From: Skeletonema tropicum
Taxonomy: Eukaryota > Bacillariophyta > Thalassiosirophyceae > Thalassiosirales > Thalassiosiraceae
Length of the DNA stretch: 64,000 nucleotides
Direction: 5' to 3'
NCBI GenBank assembly: GCA_037178625.1
Contig: CM074137.1
Span: 124,001-188,000, forward strand
Every line of letters starts with the position of its first letter. Positions within the stretch are counted from its first letter, which is position 1. Of the stretch, positions 40,792-51,780 are shown piece after piece. The notes under the pieces are model-generated. The model made no database searches, was not told where the DNA came from, and was given only the letters and a program-made list of their open reading frames with translations. Made by a program: the position numbers and the translations under genes.

Positions 40792-42829
40792 TACCAGTTT
40801 AAAACTAGTCTGTACCTTAAGATACGAGTCTGTACCTTAAGATGTGCTGAATTTTCTATCTGTCCTTTTCGGACGCCTTCTTGTCCGATTTGAGTGAAAC
40901 CAAGCCAGGGGGAGTCGGCGAGGACATTGTAGAGGAGGTTGCTATGCTTGGTGTCGGCCGCCGCGGCGGTATAAAGGCAGATCGAACGCCGCATTGCCGA
41001 CAGTGTTGAATTGCTGTGTTTTGAGGTGCGATTTCAGTTTCAGCAAATCTTTTTGCTCGTACATACGTCGAGATACGCCAGTCGTACCAAGTATCGCTGC
41101 ATTGCATTGATGATGATATCAATGCTAATCGCATCCATGAATGACAGCATGAAAATAATCAGTGATAGCATCTAGACAACTCAGAGGCTCTTCCTTTGCA
41201 GCGAATTTTGTGAGGATGCCGACGGAAGTTCCACGCCATCGCGTCTCTCTCCCGCACGCTGAGGGGGAACGGCCGATAGGTGCTGTGAATGCAAGTGTCG
41301 ACATGAAGATGATAGTGACAGTAATGACAGTCGGCGGCCAATCTAGGCGGCCAAAGAAGAATCAATGCATCCCTGCACCTATTGCCGCCGGATCTGAAAG
41401 AACGGGAAAAACAATCATCGAACGTTTGCCCAGAAAGTGGAATGCATCCGAAGGACAAGGTCCTGCCTTGCTCGTGCCGATGTTCATGGGGAGAGGAAGG
41501 AATTATACGACGAGCCAGACGTGTAGAATTCGTGACGCAAAATCATGAGGACTTGAAAGCTGAAGCAGAAGAGAATGAGTCCAGTGATCAATTTGAGATT
41601 GTAGGAGTTTGAATTGTATTATTGGCCAGTGCTCAGGCACATTACTAATTGTATAGACGCTGCCTACTGCCTACCGCAATCTGTTTTCTTCTTCACCTCT
41701 TGATCAGCCACTTAACTCCCTCCTCATTGTCGACTCCACCTCCATCCCTTCTTTCTCCCCCTCCTCGTATGCTCGTGTAATCTGAACTATAGTTGATATA
41801 CACCAGCCTAATGAAAAAACTAGCATGACATCGTCGTTGTTGGTTCGTCTCAAAACAGTAGTCATCATCCACGATGGATCTTTCACTAATGAGATTCAAT
41901 AGAGTCTTAGACTGCAGACACAAGGAAGATTTCTCCAATCCGATGACTCTCCCCCCCCAAGAAATCTCCAAATAATTTGACTCACTAGAGAGTTATCACA
42001 CTGTGGATGAAACTCTCGATGATGTTGACGAATCTTTTAATGATTGATGCAGCGGCGTTACCTGATTCTTCAATGATGACAGCTGCTGCTGCAATATTAG
42101 TTTTGATCCGCCCCTCCCGGGAAAAGTCATTATTTCCGTCACATCAAATTATCTTCCAAATTACGGTTGACGAATCATCCCAACCACACCCATTCTTCAC
42201 TATGACCATAATAACGCTTTCTAAGACGAGGGAAACCTTGGACAAGCACCAGTGCCCCATATGCAATATTGTCATGAAGACGAAGTATCTATTTTTGTCA
42301 CACGGTCATTTCAGAGTGTACTGAGAACTGAGAGTCATTGGCGACTCTTCCAGGCCCAAAATTCAACTCAGAGCATGGCAAGGGAGTGGAGAGGACGGGG
42401 CGCAGTGATTTATTGGTGCGGACCCCTGCGTATTACTGTTGGGAGGACAAAGAGGCGACGAATGAACACGTTGCGGCTTCGAAATGGAAATGAGAAGATG
42501 TGCTGACTTTTTGGATTGATTTAGATCTCATTCATCGCCAACTATTGGCTTTATTACGTTTTTTTATGCGACAAAGATGACTATTAGCGATAAAGGAACA
42601 GACTGATTCGGGGTCTAAAAGCGTCCAAATCAATCAATATAACATTCTTTGAGTGCTTCGATCTCAGTCAATAACCAACCGATCATAGTTAGAATTGGAC
42701 GTGCATGAATGAGCATTATCTCAGCTGCAGCCAGCTTCAATGGGCGGCTTAATCGGCTGGAAATTGACCGAGATCGAAGAGTGCGAAGATGTGCTGAAAC
42801 TTAAGGTACAGACTAGTTTTAGACTGGTA
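40792..42829. mobile_element. candidate 2.03-kb TIR element flanked by TA
   Basis: The left end CCAGTTTAAAACTAGTCTGT continuing ACCTTAAG (40794 on) is the inverse of sequence ending at 42827, with one mismatch over about 28 bases, and TA flanks both. The interior has only short frames (for example 41162-41548) with no recognisable transposase. AAGATGTGCTGAA occurs near both ends in the same orientation, which a simple TIR model does not explain. Confidence 0.5.
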
Positions 42830-44095
42830 GATAGATTTTCTTCTTATTCTCCCTGAATTCGAGGTGTTTGCGACCTCGCCTTGCATTGCATCAAGATTGC
42901 GATTCCAAGTCTGAGTTGATCATGGTCCATCGTGGATACCTTCTTGTCAGTAGTGTTTTGCTGTGAGAGCATGCATATGTACAGGTACAAGTAGTACAAG
43001 CCTTCGCCTTCGTCTTCGTCATTTTTATATTAGCTCTTTCATCTGGGCAAGTGCGCCATTGTCGTCAGGGGATCTACATTCCTTTTCAACAATTCAGCTC
43101 TTCCCTATCAAGTTTGAGTTTGATTCCACGATGAGCAATCTCTTTCCCCTGACCCTGACCCGGACAAAATGTCTTCGATTTTGCTTTTGCGACCCCACGG
43201 CAAAGTAACTAAGAATAAGAATAAGAGCTGGTATGCTGCATTCCACACCGGAACAGGAACAGGATGAATCTTTCTGCTGCGCCGGGTTTTCATGGGGCAA
43301 TATGTAGTAATGGTAATGGTCAATGATCTTCTTGCGCTTTTCTGCCCGACTTTCGCCACTGCTCTAGCTCAGCTTGTTCAAGAATTCGAGAGTACTCCAG
43401 CCAGAGACACAGAGACGACTTCCGCTTCTCACTCTCTTTTGACCAAAACTTTATTAATACATACATACCACAATGCTCGCAACGCGAAGCCCAAGGTAAG
43501 GCTTTTGCTTTTCACTGCGGATGGAGGAGATAAGTACCTCTCTAGATCTTATAGATCTAGAGATGGAGATGGAGATGGAGACAAAAAGAAAAAGCAAAAT
43601 TGTTATGAAATTCAGTAAAAAGGGGATCGCCCTATGTAATTGTCACAATTAGCTTCTTACTCATACCTCTAGCTGGCTACAAAGAAAATACTCTGGTACA
43701 TGGATAATACATTACTCCTAAGTGGTATATTTGGACTTGGCTTTGGAGGACGGATGAATTCAAGTACCGCAATACACGAACACATAAGCATAGAAGGGAG
43801 ACAATTTCGTTGAAAATTGCACTGCTTTCGTCATGTATTAGATACATGCAATAGGTACGTCATTCATTAGATATGATGTATGAGACACATTCATTGCTTG
43901 TTTGTGTTTGGTACAGCCCTTCCCAGTCCAACACTTGTTTCATGCTACAGCCTCTTCCATGCCCAAGTTCAGAGCAGAACAACGGAAAAGAAACAATCAA
44001 CGCATCCAACAACCAATGGCGGTGACGCGAGCCACATTGTCATAAGTACATTACGCTGCAGACAGCATATTCTTCTTCCACTTGCACTTCCAACC
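42830..44095. other. intergenic, no gene assigned
   Basis: Short frames exist but none is convincing. GGAGAT/GATCTAGA repeats lie near 43545-43580. Confidence 0.45.
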
Positions 44096-47000
44096 ATGTA
44101 TCTGATGAACATTGCTCTCTTCCTCTCCATCTACGGGCGAGGCTCCCTCGCTGTGCTACCCGATTCATGTCAAGACGACGGACCTGATGTTTGTGGCAGC
44201 AAGAAGTGTGTTTTACCTCTAGGCTCGGAGAACGAGCCCGCTGGGACGGGTGAAGTATAGTACTCTCAATGCTGTACAGTGACTGAGACCTCCAGCACTG
44301 CTGATCCGCCTGTCACCGAATCCAAGAAGTATTGCTTTAACTACGTGCTGAATGGATATCCTTAGAACGAACTTAATGGAATCAAACCCATTTGCTCAGA
44401 AAACGCAAGCAGCAATAGTGCTTGGACTCTTGATGGTCAATGCAGTGCTAGTGGCGGTGTAAGTTCCAATCGATTTCTCGTTCTCGTGCCTCTCATTTCT
44501 ACTCTCTACACCTCCACTCATGCTCGCGCCTCTAACTCTACTTCCACCTCCTCGCTTGATGCACATTATATATCTCGAAACTCGAAACCAATCGTCGTAC
44601 CTGTCTCTTCCTCTCTTTCAGGATAACGATCCCTTTGATACTCTACCAGAAACATCGGATGGCTGCCCAGGAGTATATGATCCGAACAACACCTATGAGA
44701 ATGGTGATACGGTGGAAGATAATGGAGTGGTCTACACATGCAGTGTTGGTGCAGCATTCTGTAATGTAAATGCACCCAACCTGCGAGGTGTTGGTGTGTT
44801 CTATTGGAAGCCAACCAGCTCTTGCACAGGTTCTGCCAACCCTACTTTGTCACCTGTGTTCGCCAACATCCAAGAGGGCTGCCCTGAGGCATTTGATTCC
44901 AGCGCCACGTACAAGCCGAATGACAGTGTCTCAGTGGAGCGTGAAGATGGCATTTCGTTGATTTACATGTGCAAGCCGTTCCCAGCAAGCCAGTGGTGTA
45001 ATGATGATACATACTCCCCTTTGAATCCTGACAAGCTTTGCAATGGAGATGTGTGTTGGCCACTAGCCTGGAACAGTGCAGGCGCTTGCGAGGGCACTTT
45101 AACTCCCACAAATACTCCTACATATGATCCTGCTAATATTGGCGGATGTCCTGAAGAATTCAATGTGGGTAATGAGTTTGAATACGAAGAAGGCGACAAG
45201 GTATCTGTTACTCCATTAGGCGGGACTTTTGGCAAGATCTACCAATGCAAGACTTGGCCCCACTCTGGAAATTGCAAGAAAGAAGCGTACTCTCCTTCAA
45301 ATACCGAGAAGCTTTGCAATGGAGATGTGTGCTGGCCCGAGGCGTGGACGTGGACTGATGTGGGAGGTTGCACAGGAACTATCGCTCCGACTGGAACGCC
45401 CACTTACGATCTTGCTGACATCGATGGATGTCCTCAAGAATATGAAGATGGTATTGATTACGAGGAAGGCGACAAGGTGTCTGTTACTCATAAGGGCGAG
45501 GCGTTTGCGTTTGGCAAGATCTACCAATGCCAATAAGACTTGGCCCCACTCTGGACATTGTGGAGATGAAACATACTCGCCTTCTAACACTGGGAAAGGA
45601 TGCAATGGCAAGGTGTGCTGGTCAATTGCATGGACTTATGTGGGAGGCTGCACAGGCACTATCGTACCCACCAGCGCTCCGATTTTTCAGTCACTTTCTG
45701 AATGGGACAAAGGCGGGTGCCCCCCTGAGTACGTGCCAAACAACCTTGCCTATAGAGAAAATGATTACGTCTCAGTAGCTAAAACTAAAAACGAAGACAA
45801 TACCTATGGTGTTGTTTGGCAATGCAAGGATGCATTGACTGCGCCTTGGTGTCGAAATGAAGGTTATGCTCCTGGTACTCTATATGGCGATGAGGCTTGG
45901 GAGAAGGTGGGGTACTGTGAAGGTACGATGTCTCCTACAGGTTCGCCCACGATGCTGGCTTCCAATCCTAATCTTTCAAAGCGACTCTGCCAATTCAAAT
46001 ACAAGTTAGACACAACATCTGACGGCGAGTATATTGTTCTACAAGCTGGATCATGGAAGAAAGGTGGCACAATGTTTGCCACAGTGAGTGGTGGCAAGCC
46101 ATTTGACTTGTACAAAGCAGGACATGTTGTCAGGTATGGATCGGATGCACGTAAATGCAATGTGTGGCCTTACACTCCTTACTGTGATCAATTTTCTCCG
46201 TTCATTCGAGATGCTTTGGATTACAATCCTGAACTTTCGCCTAAGGGTGGAAAAAGATTACGTGTGAAGACATTGTTTCTCAAGGTGATGTGAGCGGCGA
46301 CGAAGATGAGTTCAATCCTGACAAAAATGGCCCTGTGTTTGCCTCGAATGGTAGCTTGCTTGTGGATGCAACTGGGCATTGCAGCAATGATGCTATCATT
46401 CCAGAAGACTATTTTAAGCCTGATGGCAAGGGATGCCGGATTTTTGAGCCTTCGTCTGAGCCTTCTCTTGCGCCCTCATCCGACCCATCCTCTGATCCGT
46501 CATCGAAGCCGACATCGGAGCCAAGCACACAACCATCTTCTGAGCCTTCCTCTGATCCGTCATCGAAGCCGTCAACAGAGCTAAGCACACATCCTTCTTC
46601 TGAGCCTTCCTCTGATCCGTCATTTGCTCCAAGTGAAACATCTGAGCCTAGCGGCCTCCCTTCTTCGCTCCCAAGCAAGTCTTCTGAACCAAGCGGCCTC
46701 CCTTCGATGGCTCCAAGCAAATCTTCTAAGCCAAGTGTGCTTCCGAGCGTGCTTCCGAGCACAAATCCATCTTCCGATCCATCATCTTCTCCATCACTCA
46801 TCACACATACCTTCATCATTGCCGTCCTCTATCTCAGCCAAGCGCGCTTCCGAGTATGCATCCATCACAATCATCTGAGCCTTCTTCTGAGCCTTCGATT
46901 TTGCCCTCTTCTGAACCTTCTCTTGCGCCAAGTAGCCTCCCAACTAGCTCGCCCACGAAGTCTCCTGTGACCCCCCAGCCGACGAGTATCGAGCCTACAT

Positions 47001-47379
47001 CTACATGTCTTCGCATTATTACGGGAGGAGTTCGACATGATCCTGGATGTCTTAATGTTTTCGTCAACACAGGCGATGGAAATGGATATGTGGAGGTAAC
47101 TCAGAGTGGTGTATTTTACGCCCTGAACTCGGTCGTTGTGGAGCAGTGTTTTTCGGGCCTTGTGGGTGTTCAGGTGGTAAATAGTAACCTAAATGGTTGG
47201 GCCGGAAGCATCGAGACTTCAGTCGATAACGGTGTTAGCTACGCTCCGATGGAGTGCAAAGACAAATGCACTCTATTGGTGATTCTACTGCTGTCATTGT
47301 TGTCGATGGGGATGGAGATGCGCTTAGACCTGTCAAGTGCCTTAATGGAGACACTTATACCTTGGCTCCGGCAGTATGA
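44096..47379 (+). pseudogene. secreted multi-domain carbohydrate-binding-type protein with Ser/Pro linker, broken
   Basis: An ATG at 44096 opens a signal peptide (MYLMNIALFLSIYGRGSLAV) and a Cys-rich N-terminus. Two in-frame TAG codons interrupt it (44258-44260, 44363-44365). A phase-0 intron (44459-44621) joins to a long exon with four to five copies of an about 90-residue module: GCP..Y, YxxGDxVxV, IYQCKTWP, YSPxxxxKLCNGDVCWP, GCxGT. The YxxGDxV-YxC pattern resembles CBM5/12 chitin-binding modules. A 4-base insertion near 45532 and a 1-base deletion in an A-run near 46255 shift the frame. A SEPSSxPS linker with two more shifts (about 46800-46850) and a beta-rich C-terminal domain follow; the last shift is near 47273. 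The module probably targets wall polysaccharide. Confidence 0.75.
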
Positions 47380-47826
47380 GTATGGGAGAGCACAGCTTAG
47401 TTTGTGACTCAGGATATATAAAGTGCGTCTTATTTGATAGCTCGCACAGCTCTAGAGTAGAGCGATAATAACATTAGCTTTTGCGCATACATGCTTACAT
47501 ATGTTTTATGAAGTAGCCTATCAGGGGGTGACAAGGGGTGATTAAGAATAAGTATGTAAGTATATAAGAGGGAAAGGTACTAATAATTAGAGAGAGGACA
47601 TGTGTCGCATCGTGACCAATTCTCCCTTCTCCTTTTCTTCAAATAAAAAAGGAGCATTCCAAAGAAGAAATGACACTTGTTTTTGGGGTTGATGATGGAC
47701 AGATATGTATTATGGACATCACCAAAATACTAGCAGGATTGAGCACGAGCAGAGGATTCTTTCATGTGCCCTGAGCAGAGGTAGGGGATCAGTTGATATT
47801 GTCGAAGGAGGACGGAGGAAATAACG
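47380..47826. other. intergenic, no gene seen
   Basis: Spacer between the wall-protein relic and the LRR gene. Confidence 0.45.
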
Positions 47827-48803
47827 ATGGCGGAGGCGCAGGGTGATGATGACGAAAACGATGAGCATGAGATTTTTGTCTACATGGGCGGCGATCAAGA
47901 AGTGCCCCGGCATGTTCGACGTGCGAGAATCCATATATCCATCAAAATTATTCCTGAAAGTGCATTCTACTGTCGTTATCAACTAATTTCTGTAGAGTTT
48001 CATGACAAGATCGAAATAATTGAGGAGTGGGCGTTCTGCGGCTGCCATTCATTGAGGGGATGCATTAAATTGCTGGGCGTCAAGATCGTCAGAGATTCAG
48101 CTTTCTTTGGTTGTAGCGCCCTAACAGATGTAGAATTTGGTAACAAGCTGGAAACGATTGGAAGACAGGCATTCTGGCAATGCTTCTCATTGAGAGCTCT
48201 CACAATGCCATCTGTTAGGACTATTAAGATTGGGGCAATTGGGGCATTCTATTACTGTGGAGAACTGCCAGATTTAGAGTTACCCGAAGAATTGGAGGTA
48301 ATAGAAGGAAACACATTCCTTCACTGCCACAAATTGAATCGAATAGTCTTGCCATTGAGAGATGATATGTTCAAATATAATGATGTATTCAATCAGTGTC
48401 TACAGCTTGCAAGAGTGGATCTAGTTGGGGGGATCCACAACACTGTTGCCTCTTTGCATATGGAAAGCTGGAGAAATGAAATGATGGATGAAATCAACAA
48501 CATCAATCAAGTACTTCCCAACACTGATGATGGGCAACAGACAGGGGCAATACAGCACTGGATGGAATCAGTCATCCGCCGACTCAATCACTCCAAAAGT
48601 GAGCATCACAAGGTATTGAAGGAAGCTACGACTGTATTGGAACTCGCTCTATGGAAGGCCAATCTTGATGACAATGAGGGAGGTGAGAGGGAGGGAGTTT
48701 GAACAACAGGGGACGTCGGAAGAGAGCAAGAAAAGAGAAATGCGTTGCTTCCGTTGCAAGCATCGTGATCAAGAATGTATTACCATTTCTTCGATTGGAG
48801 TAG
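47827..48803 (+). CDS. BspA-type leucine-rich-repeat protein (frameshift near C-terminus)
   Basis: The ATG at 47827 opens a 291-residue frame ending at 48702. After an acidic N-terminus come five or six LRR_5 repeats with the pattern IxxxAFxxCxxLxxVxF (SAFYCRYQLISVEF, WAFCGCHSLRG, SAFFGCSALTDVEF, QAFWQCFSLRALTM, NTFLHCHKLNRIVL). A helical region with WRNEMMDEINNINQVLP follows. After the stop, another frame carries KKARKEK-like basic residues then VASIVIKNVLPFLRLE ending at 48803, a C-terminus typical of diatom members of this family. One indel in the purine-rich stretch 48680-48695 therefore probably separates the two. Intracellular role unknown; no signal peptide. Confidence 0.82.
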
Positions 48804-49050
48804 TAGGATGTCACAAAGGGAAGTGTGGCATTTACTATCCGCTTCGCTCGCTGGGGCAAATATATACACAAGCTAGATGAAGTTTATCACATCTAAGTGA
48901 AATGGAGATAGAGCAGCTGAATACTACAAACTTGATCATATCGATCTAGTTGTAATGGTCTACTTATTTATTATATGTCTACAACTACAACATGCCTACG
49001 CACAGTGACACTGATTATTTCAAAACTAGAAAGGGTAGCACATTCTTGAT
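48804..49050. other. intergenic, no gene seen
   Basis: Short spacer without recognisable features. Confidence 0.4.
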
Positions 49051-49913
49051 CACTCATTGGAGCCAAGCACACAACCATCTTCCGCTTCCGAGCCTTCCTC
49101 TGATCCGTCATTGGCTCCAAGCGAATCTTCTGTGCCAAGCGGTTTCCCTTCGCTCGTCCCCAAGCGAGTCTTCGACCAAGGTTGGAGTTTACATGCAAAA
49201 CTCCCTCAACGGTGCTGATGTACCTGGCACTGGCACCTGTTACACAGAAACTTTCAACCTCGTCTCTATTGTCAAGAATTTCATGAAGACTGACGGCAGA
49301 ATCTCCAGTTTCAGTGTAGATGAATCAATCAAATCTTTTAATAATCCAGACCTTGCGTACAAGCTTGCTTCCATGAGATTCTTCTTAATGGTTGACATTG
49401 AAGGCACATTGTTAGGCTGGAATAGTGTTAGTGTGTCTCAAGGCATCCTGAGAGAATTTGTGCAGAATGGAGGCACATTAGTGATGACGGGAACCTTTGG
49501 GAACAGGGATACTGATTTTTGAATGGTGCTTTTGGGTGGCATCTAACCAGTGAACCTTGCTCAACTACTTACAAAAAAATGTAGAAAACACTGACACTGT
49601 GGGCACTCCATGGGAGGACGAAGACATCGCGCTTGGTTGTCCAAGTGCTACCCAGACCATTAACTGCAACAGCATAGAATGCACGCCAATGTGGGGATAT
49701 GAAGCTCAAGCTTCCATTGTCGTACTCCCTCATGGAGAGGGCCGAGTGATTTACTTAGGTTTTGACTTTTACAACACAGGATACAGGGTGGATGGATACC
49801 ATGCAAATTGCGCTAACAGAAGAAATCCTTGGGTAACTTCTGCGCTCCGTGGCAGCTTGCTTTATGCCAAGTCTGTCTCAAGTGCCCCCGAGGTCACTAG
49901 CACCATAGGGTAA
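49051..49913 (+). pseudogene. Ser/Pro-linker protein with ThuA/glutaminase-like fold domain, broken
   Basis: It starts abruptly in a SEPS-type linker (EPSTQPSSASEPSSDPSLAP) like that of the gene at 44096, with no signal peptide. A globular domain follows: KVGVYMQNSLNGADVPGTGT, then LREFVQNGGTLVMTGTFGN, then EGRVIYLGFDFYNTGYRVDG near the end. The strand-GGTLVMTG and GRVIYLGFD pattern suggests a flavodoxin-like or ThuA-like fold; this is tentative. Frameshifts occur at a C-run (about 49163), a T-run (about 49517) and an A-run (about 49575). It is probably a 5'-truncated relative of the wall protein upstream. Confidence 0.62.
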
Positions 49914-50552
49914 CTCGGACACCAGAGAAGGAAACAACAATCAAATCATTCTCTGCTCAGAATAATTGTATAGATATTAATGTTTAGAAGGCAATCATTG
50001 AATGTGCTGAGTCTGTGTGCTCTGTGGAAGTAGTTTATGTCAAAGATTCTGCCAGTGTTTGAGAGGCATTTTGAAAAGGCAATGCTACCGATGATGATGG
50101 AAAACAACTCCCTCCCACGATACATTACACTTAATCATACTTATATCATATAGAATGAGAATGAGAGGACGTGCTAAGCACTCAGAACATATCCAAGATC
50201 GCATAGGGATACTGCTGCAGCTAAGTAAAGGGTTGCGACTGCAAGTATGTAGCCACAAATCAAATCTAAAAGAGCAAAAGTAAAAGCTGAGTAAACGAAG
50301 GCGGATACATGCAAGAACAACTTGTTGCTGCTGCGGTTTTGCGCTGAAACCTGAAACTGTGTTCTCTTCTTCTAATTTAGTCTAATTCCTTTGAGTTTGA
50401 GGATATTGATATCGAACCAAACAGGCAAGCTCTGCTTCGCTCGCGACGAAACTCAGCTTCTATAACAGCTTTCCGGGTAATGATTTTTGGAGGGAACTCT
50501 AGAAGCCCAGCAAAGCTCCATTTTTGAGCTCCCGGACGGAGATGCTATTTAT
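49914..50552. other. intergenic, no gene seen
   Basis: No coding region is recognised. Confidence 0.4.
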
Positions 50553-51780
50553 ATTATTGATCACCCACTTTTGATTATTAAGTGAGACTTCCAATTAGCA
50601 TCATCAACCACAAATTACACAAATTGGACACACATGCTGCCGAAGGCCTAGGGCTGGACACAGGAGGGTCTATTAGGGTGTGTTAAGGTGTAGCAATCAT
50701 ATTTATATGCTGCCAAAGGCCTAGGGCTGGATTTCGCAGGGAGGGTTGGGTTAGGATCGGATTTCAGGAGCGAAAAAAATTAGGGTTAACCTTAAAATCG
50801 AGCAAAAAAATCTCTAAGGCGGTGACAAGTTAATCTTGAAATTCCTATTTGAAGGGGGGGGGGGTAAACTGCTGATTTTGGGGGGTATGGTTCCCGAATG
50901 GGGATTTTTTCCCCAGTGCATGAAACTCACTAGCTTTCCCCCAACCTCAACCACCACCATCAATATCATGCTCCGCAGATGCTCCTATGGCATACAGCAG
51001 CCTCAGAGTATTGAGTCGGGAACACAGAAAAGACCGCTTGATCATTGACATTTACCCTCTCAACAAGATTGAAAGACATGGCGCCTATTTCTCATCATTT
51101 CCTCCCCACTTCAGCTGTGTTGTTGCTGCTGCCATCAAAGAATTGCCATTTAAATCGGGTCCGATGCATTGTTACATGCTTTCGTTGTGCAAAACCACGA
51201 TGTGTCTATTCTCCAGATGGTTGTGCCTATCGTGCAGCAGCAGCCGCACTGAAGCAGAAGCTTGAATCAGTTTCAGAGCGTTATTCTTGTGGTGATCTGC
51301 TCTTCGACGACAGCGATCCTTTGAGTAAAGTTCTTGTTCAAAAGATAAACCTGACATATGAATCTGATATTGAAGATGGTATCTAGGGCCTTGAGTTTGC
51401 AAGATATTTGCGTCCACTGTGGAGAAACAGATGATACTGGATCCGCTGGAACTTTCCTTCTAGGACAAAATCAGTTAGAGGAGCGCTGTTTGACAGATGC
51501 ATATCAACGTAGGCCTATCTGCATCGAATGCCATAAAATGAAGCGCAAAGTTATCACTTCTGGGAGGAAGAATGAATTGAAGGCGAGGGAAGATAAGAGG
51601 AGGGCGAAAAGCTGGTTGACTAGCTAGAATAAGTAGTAGTGACACCCACTGGGGAAAAATTACTGGGGAATAAATTAGATTAACTTGTCCCCGTCTTCCC
51701 AAGACAAATCGCCTAATAATTTTTTTCCTAGGCTCTAATTGGGAGTCTCACCTAATAATCAAAAGTGGGTGCTGAATAAT
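50553..51780. mobile_element. decayed DNA transposon with about 45-bp terminal inverted repeats
   Basis: The left end CACCCACTTTTGATTATTA, continuing AGTGAGACTTCCAATTAG (50562-50597), is the inverse of 51735-51771 with two mismatches, and ATTATT extends the match outward on both sides. The interior holds a broken Cys-rich ORF. GGCCTAGGGCTGGA with its flank is directly repeated at about 50640 and 50715. The target duplication is not clear. Confidence 0.65.
51045..51627 (+). pseudogene. zinc-ribbon ORF remnant inside the TIR element
   Basis: One frame (to 51386) has CFRCAKPRCVYSPDG and YSCGDLLFDDSDPLSKVLVQ. The next frame (to 51627) has DICVHCGETDD and RPICIECHKMKRK. These paired Cys motifs look like a C-terminal zinc-binding region of a transposon-encoded protein. 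A frameshift near 51380 separates them. No catalytic domain remains. Confidence 0.5.

Noticed and set aside
41162..41548. ORF of 128 codons inside the candidate TIR element as a transposase
   Set aside because: No DDE, helix-turn-helix or other transposase feature can be seen; the opposite strand has an equally long frame.
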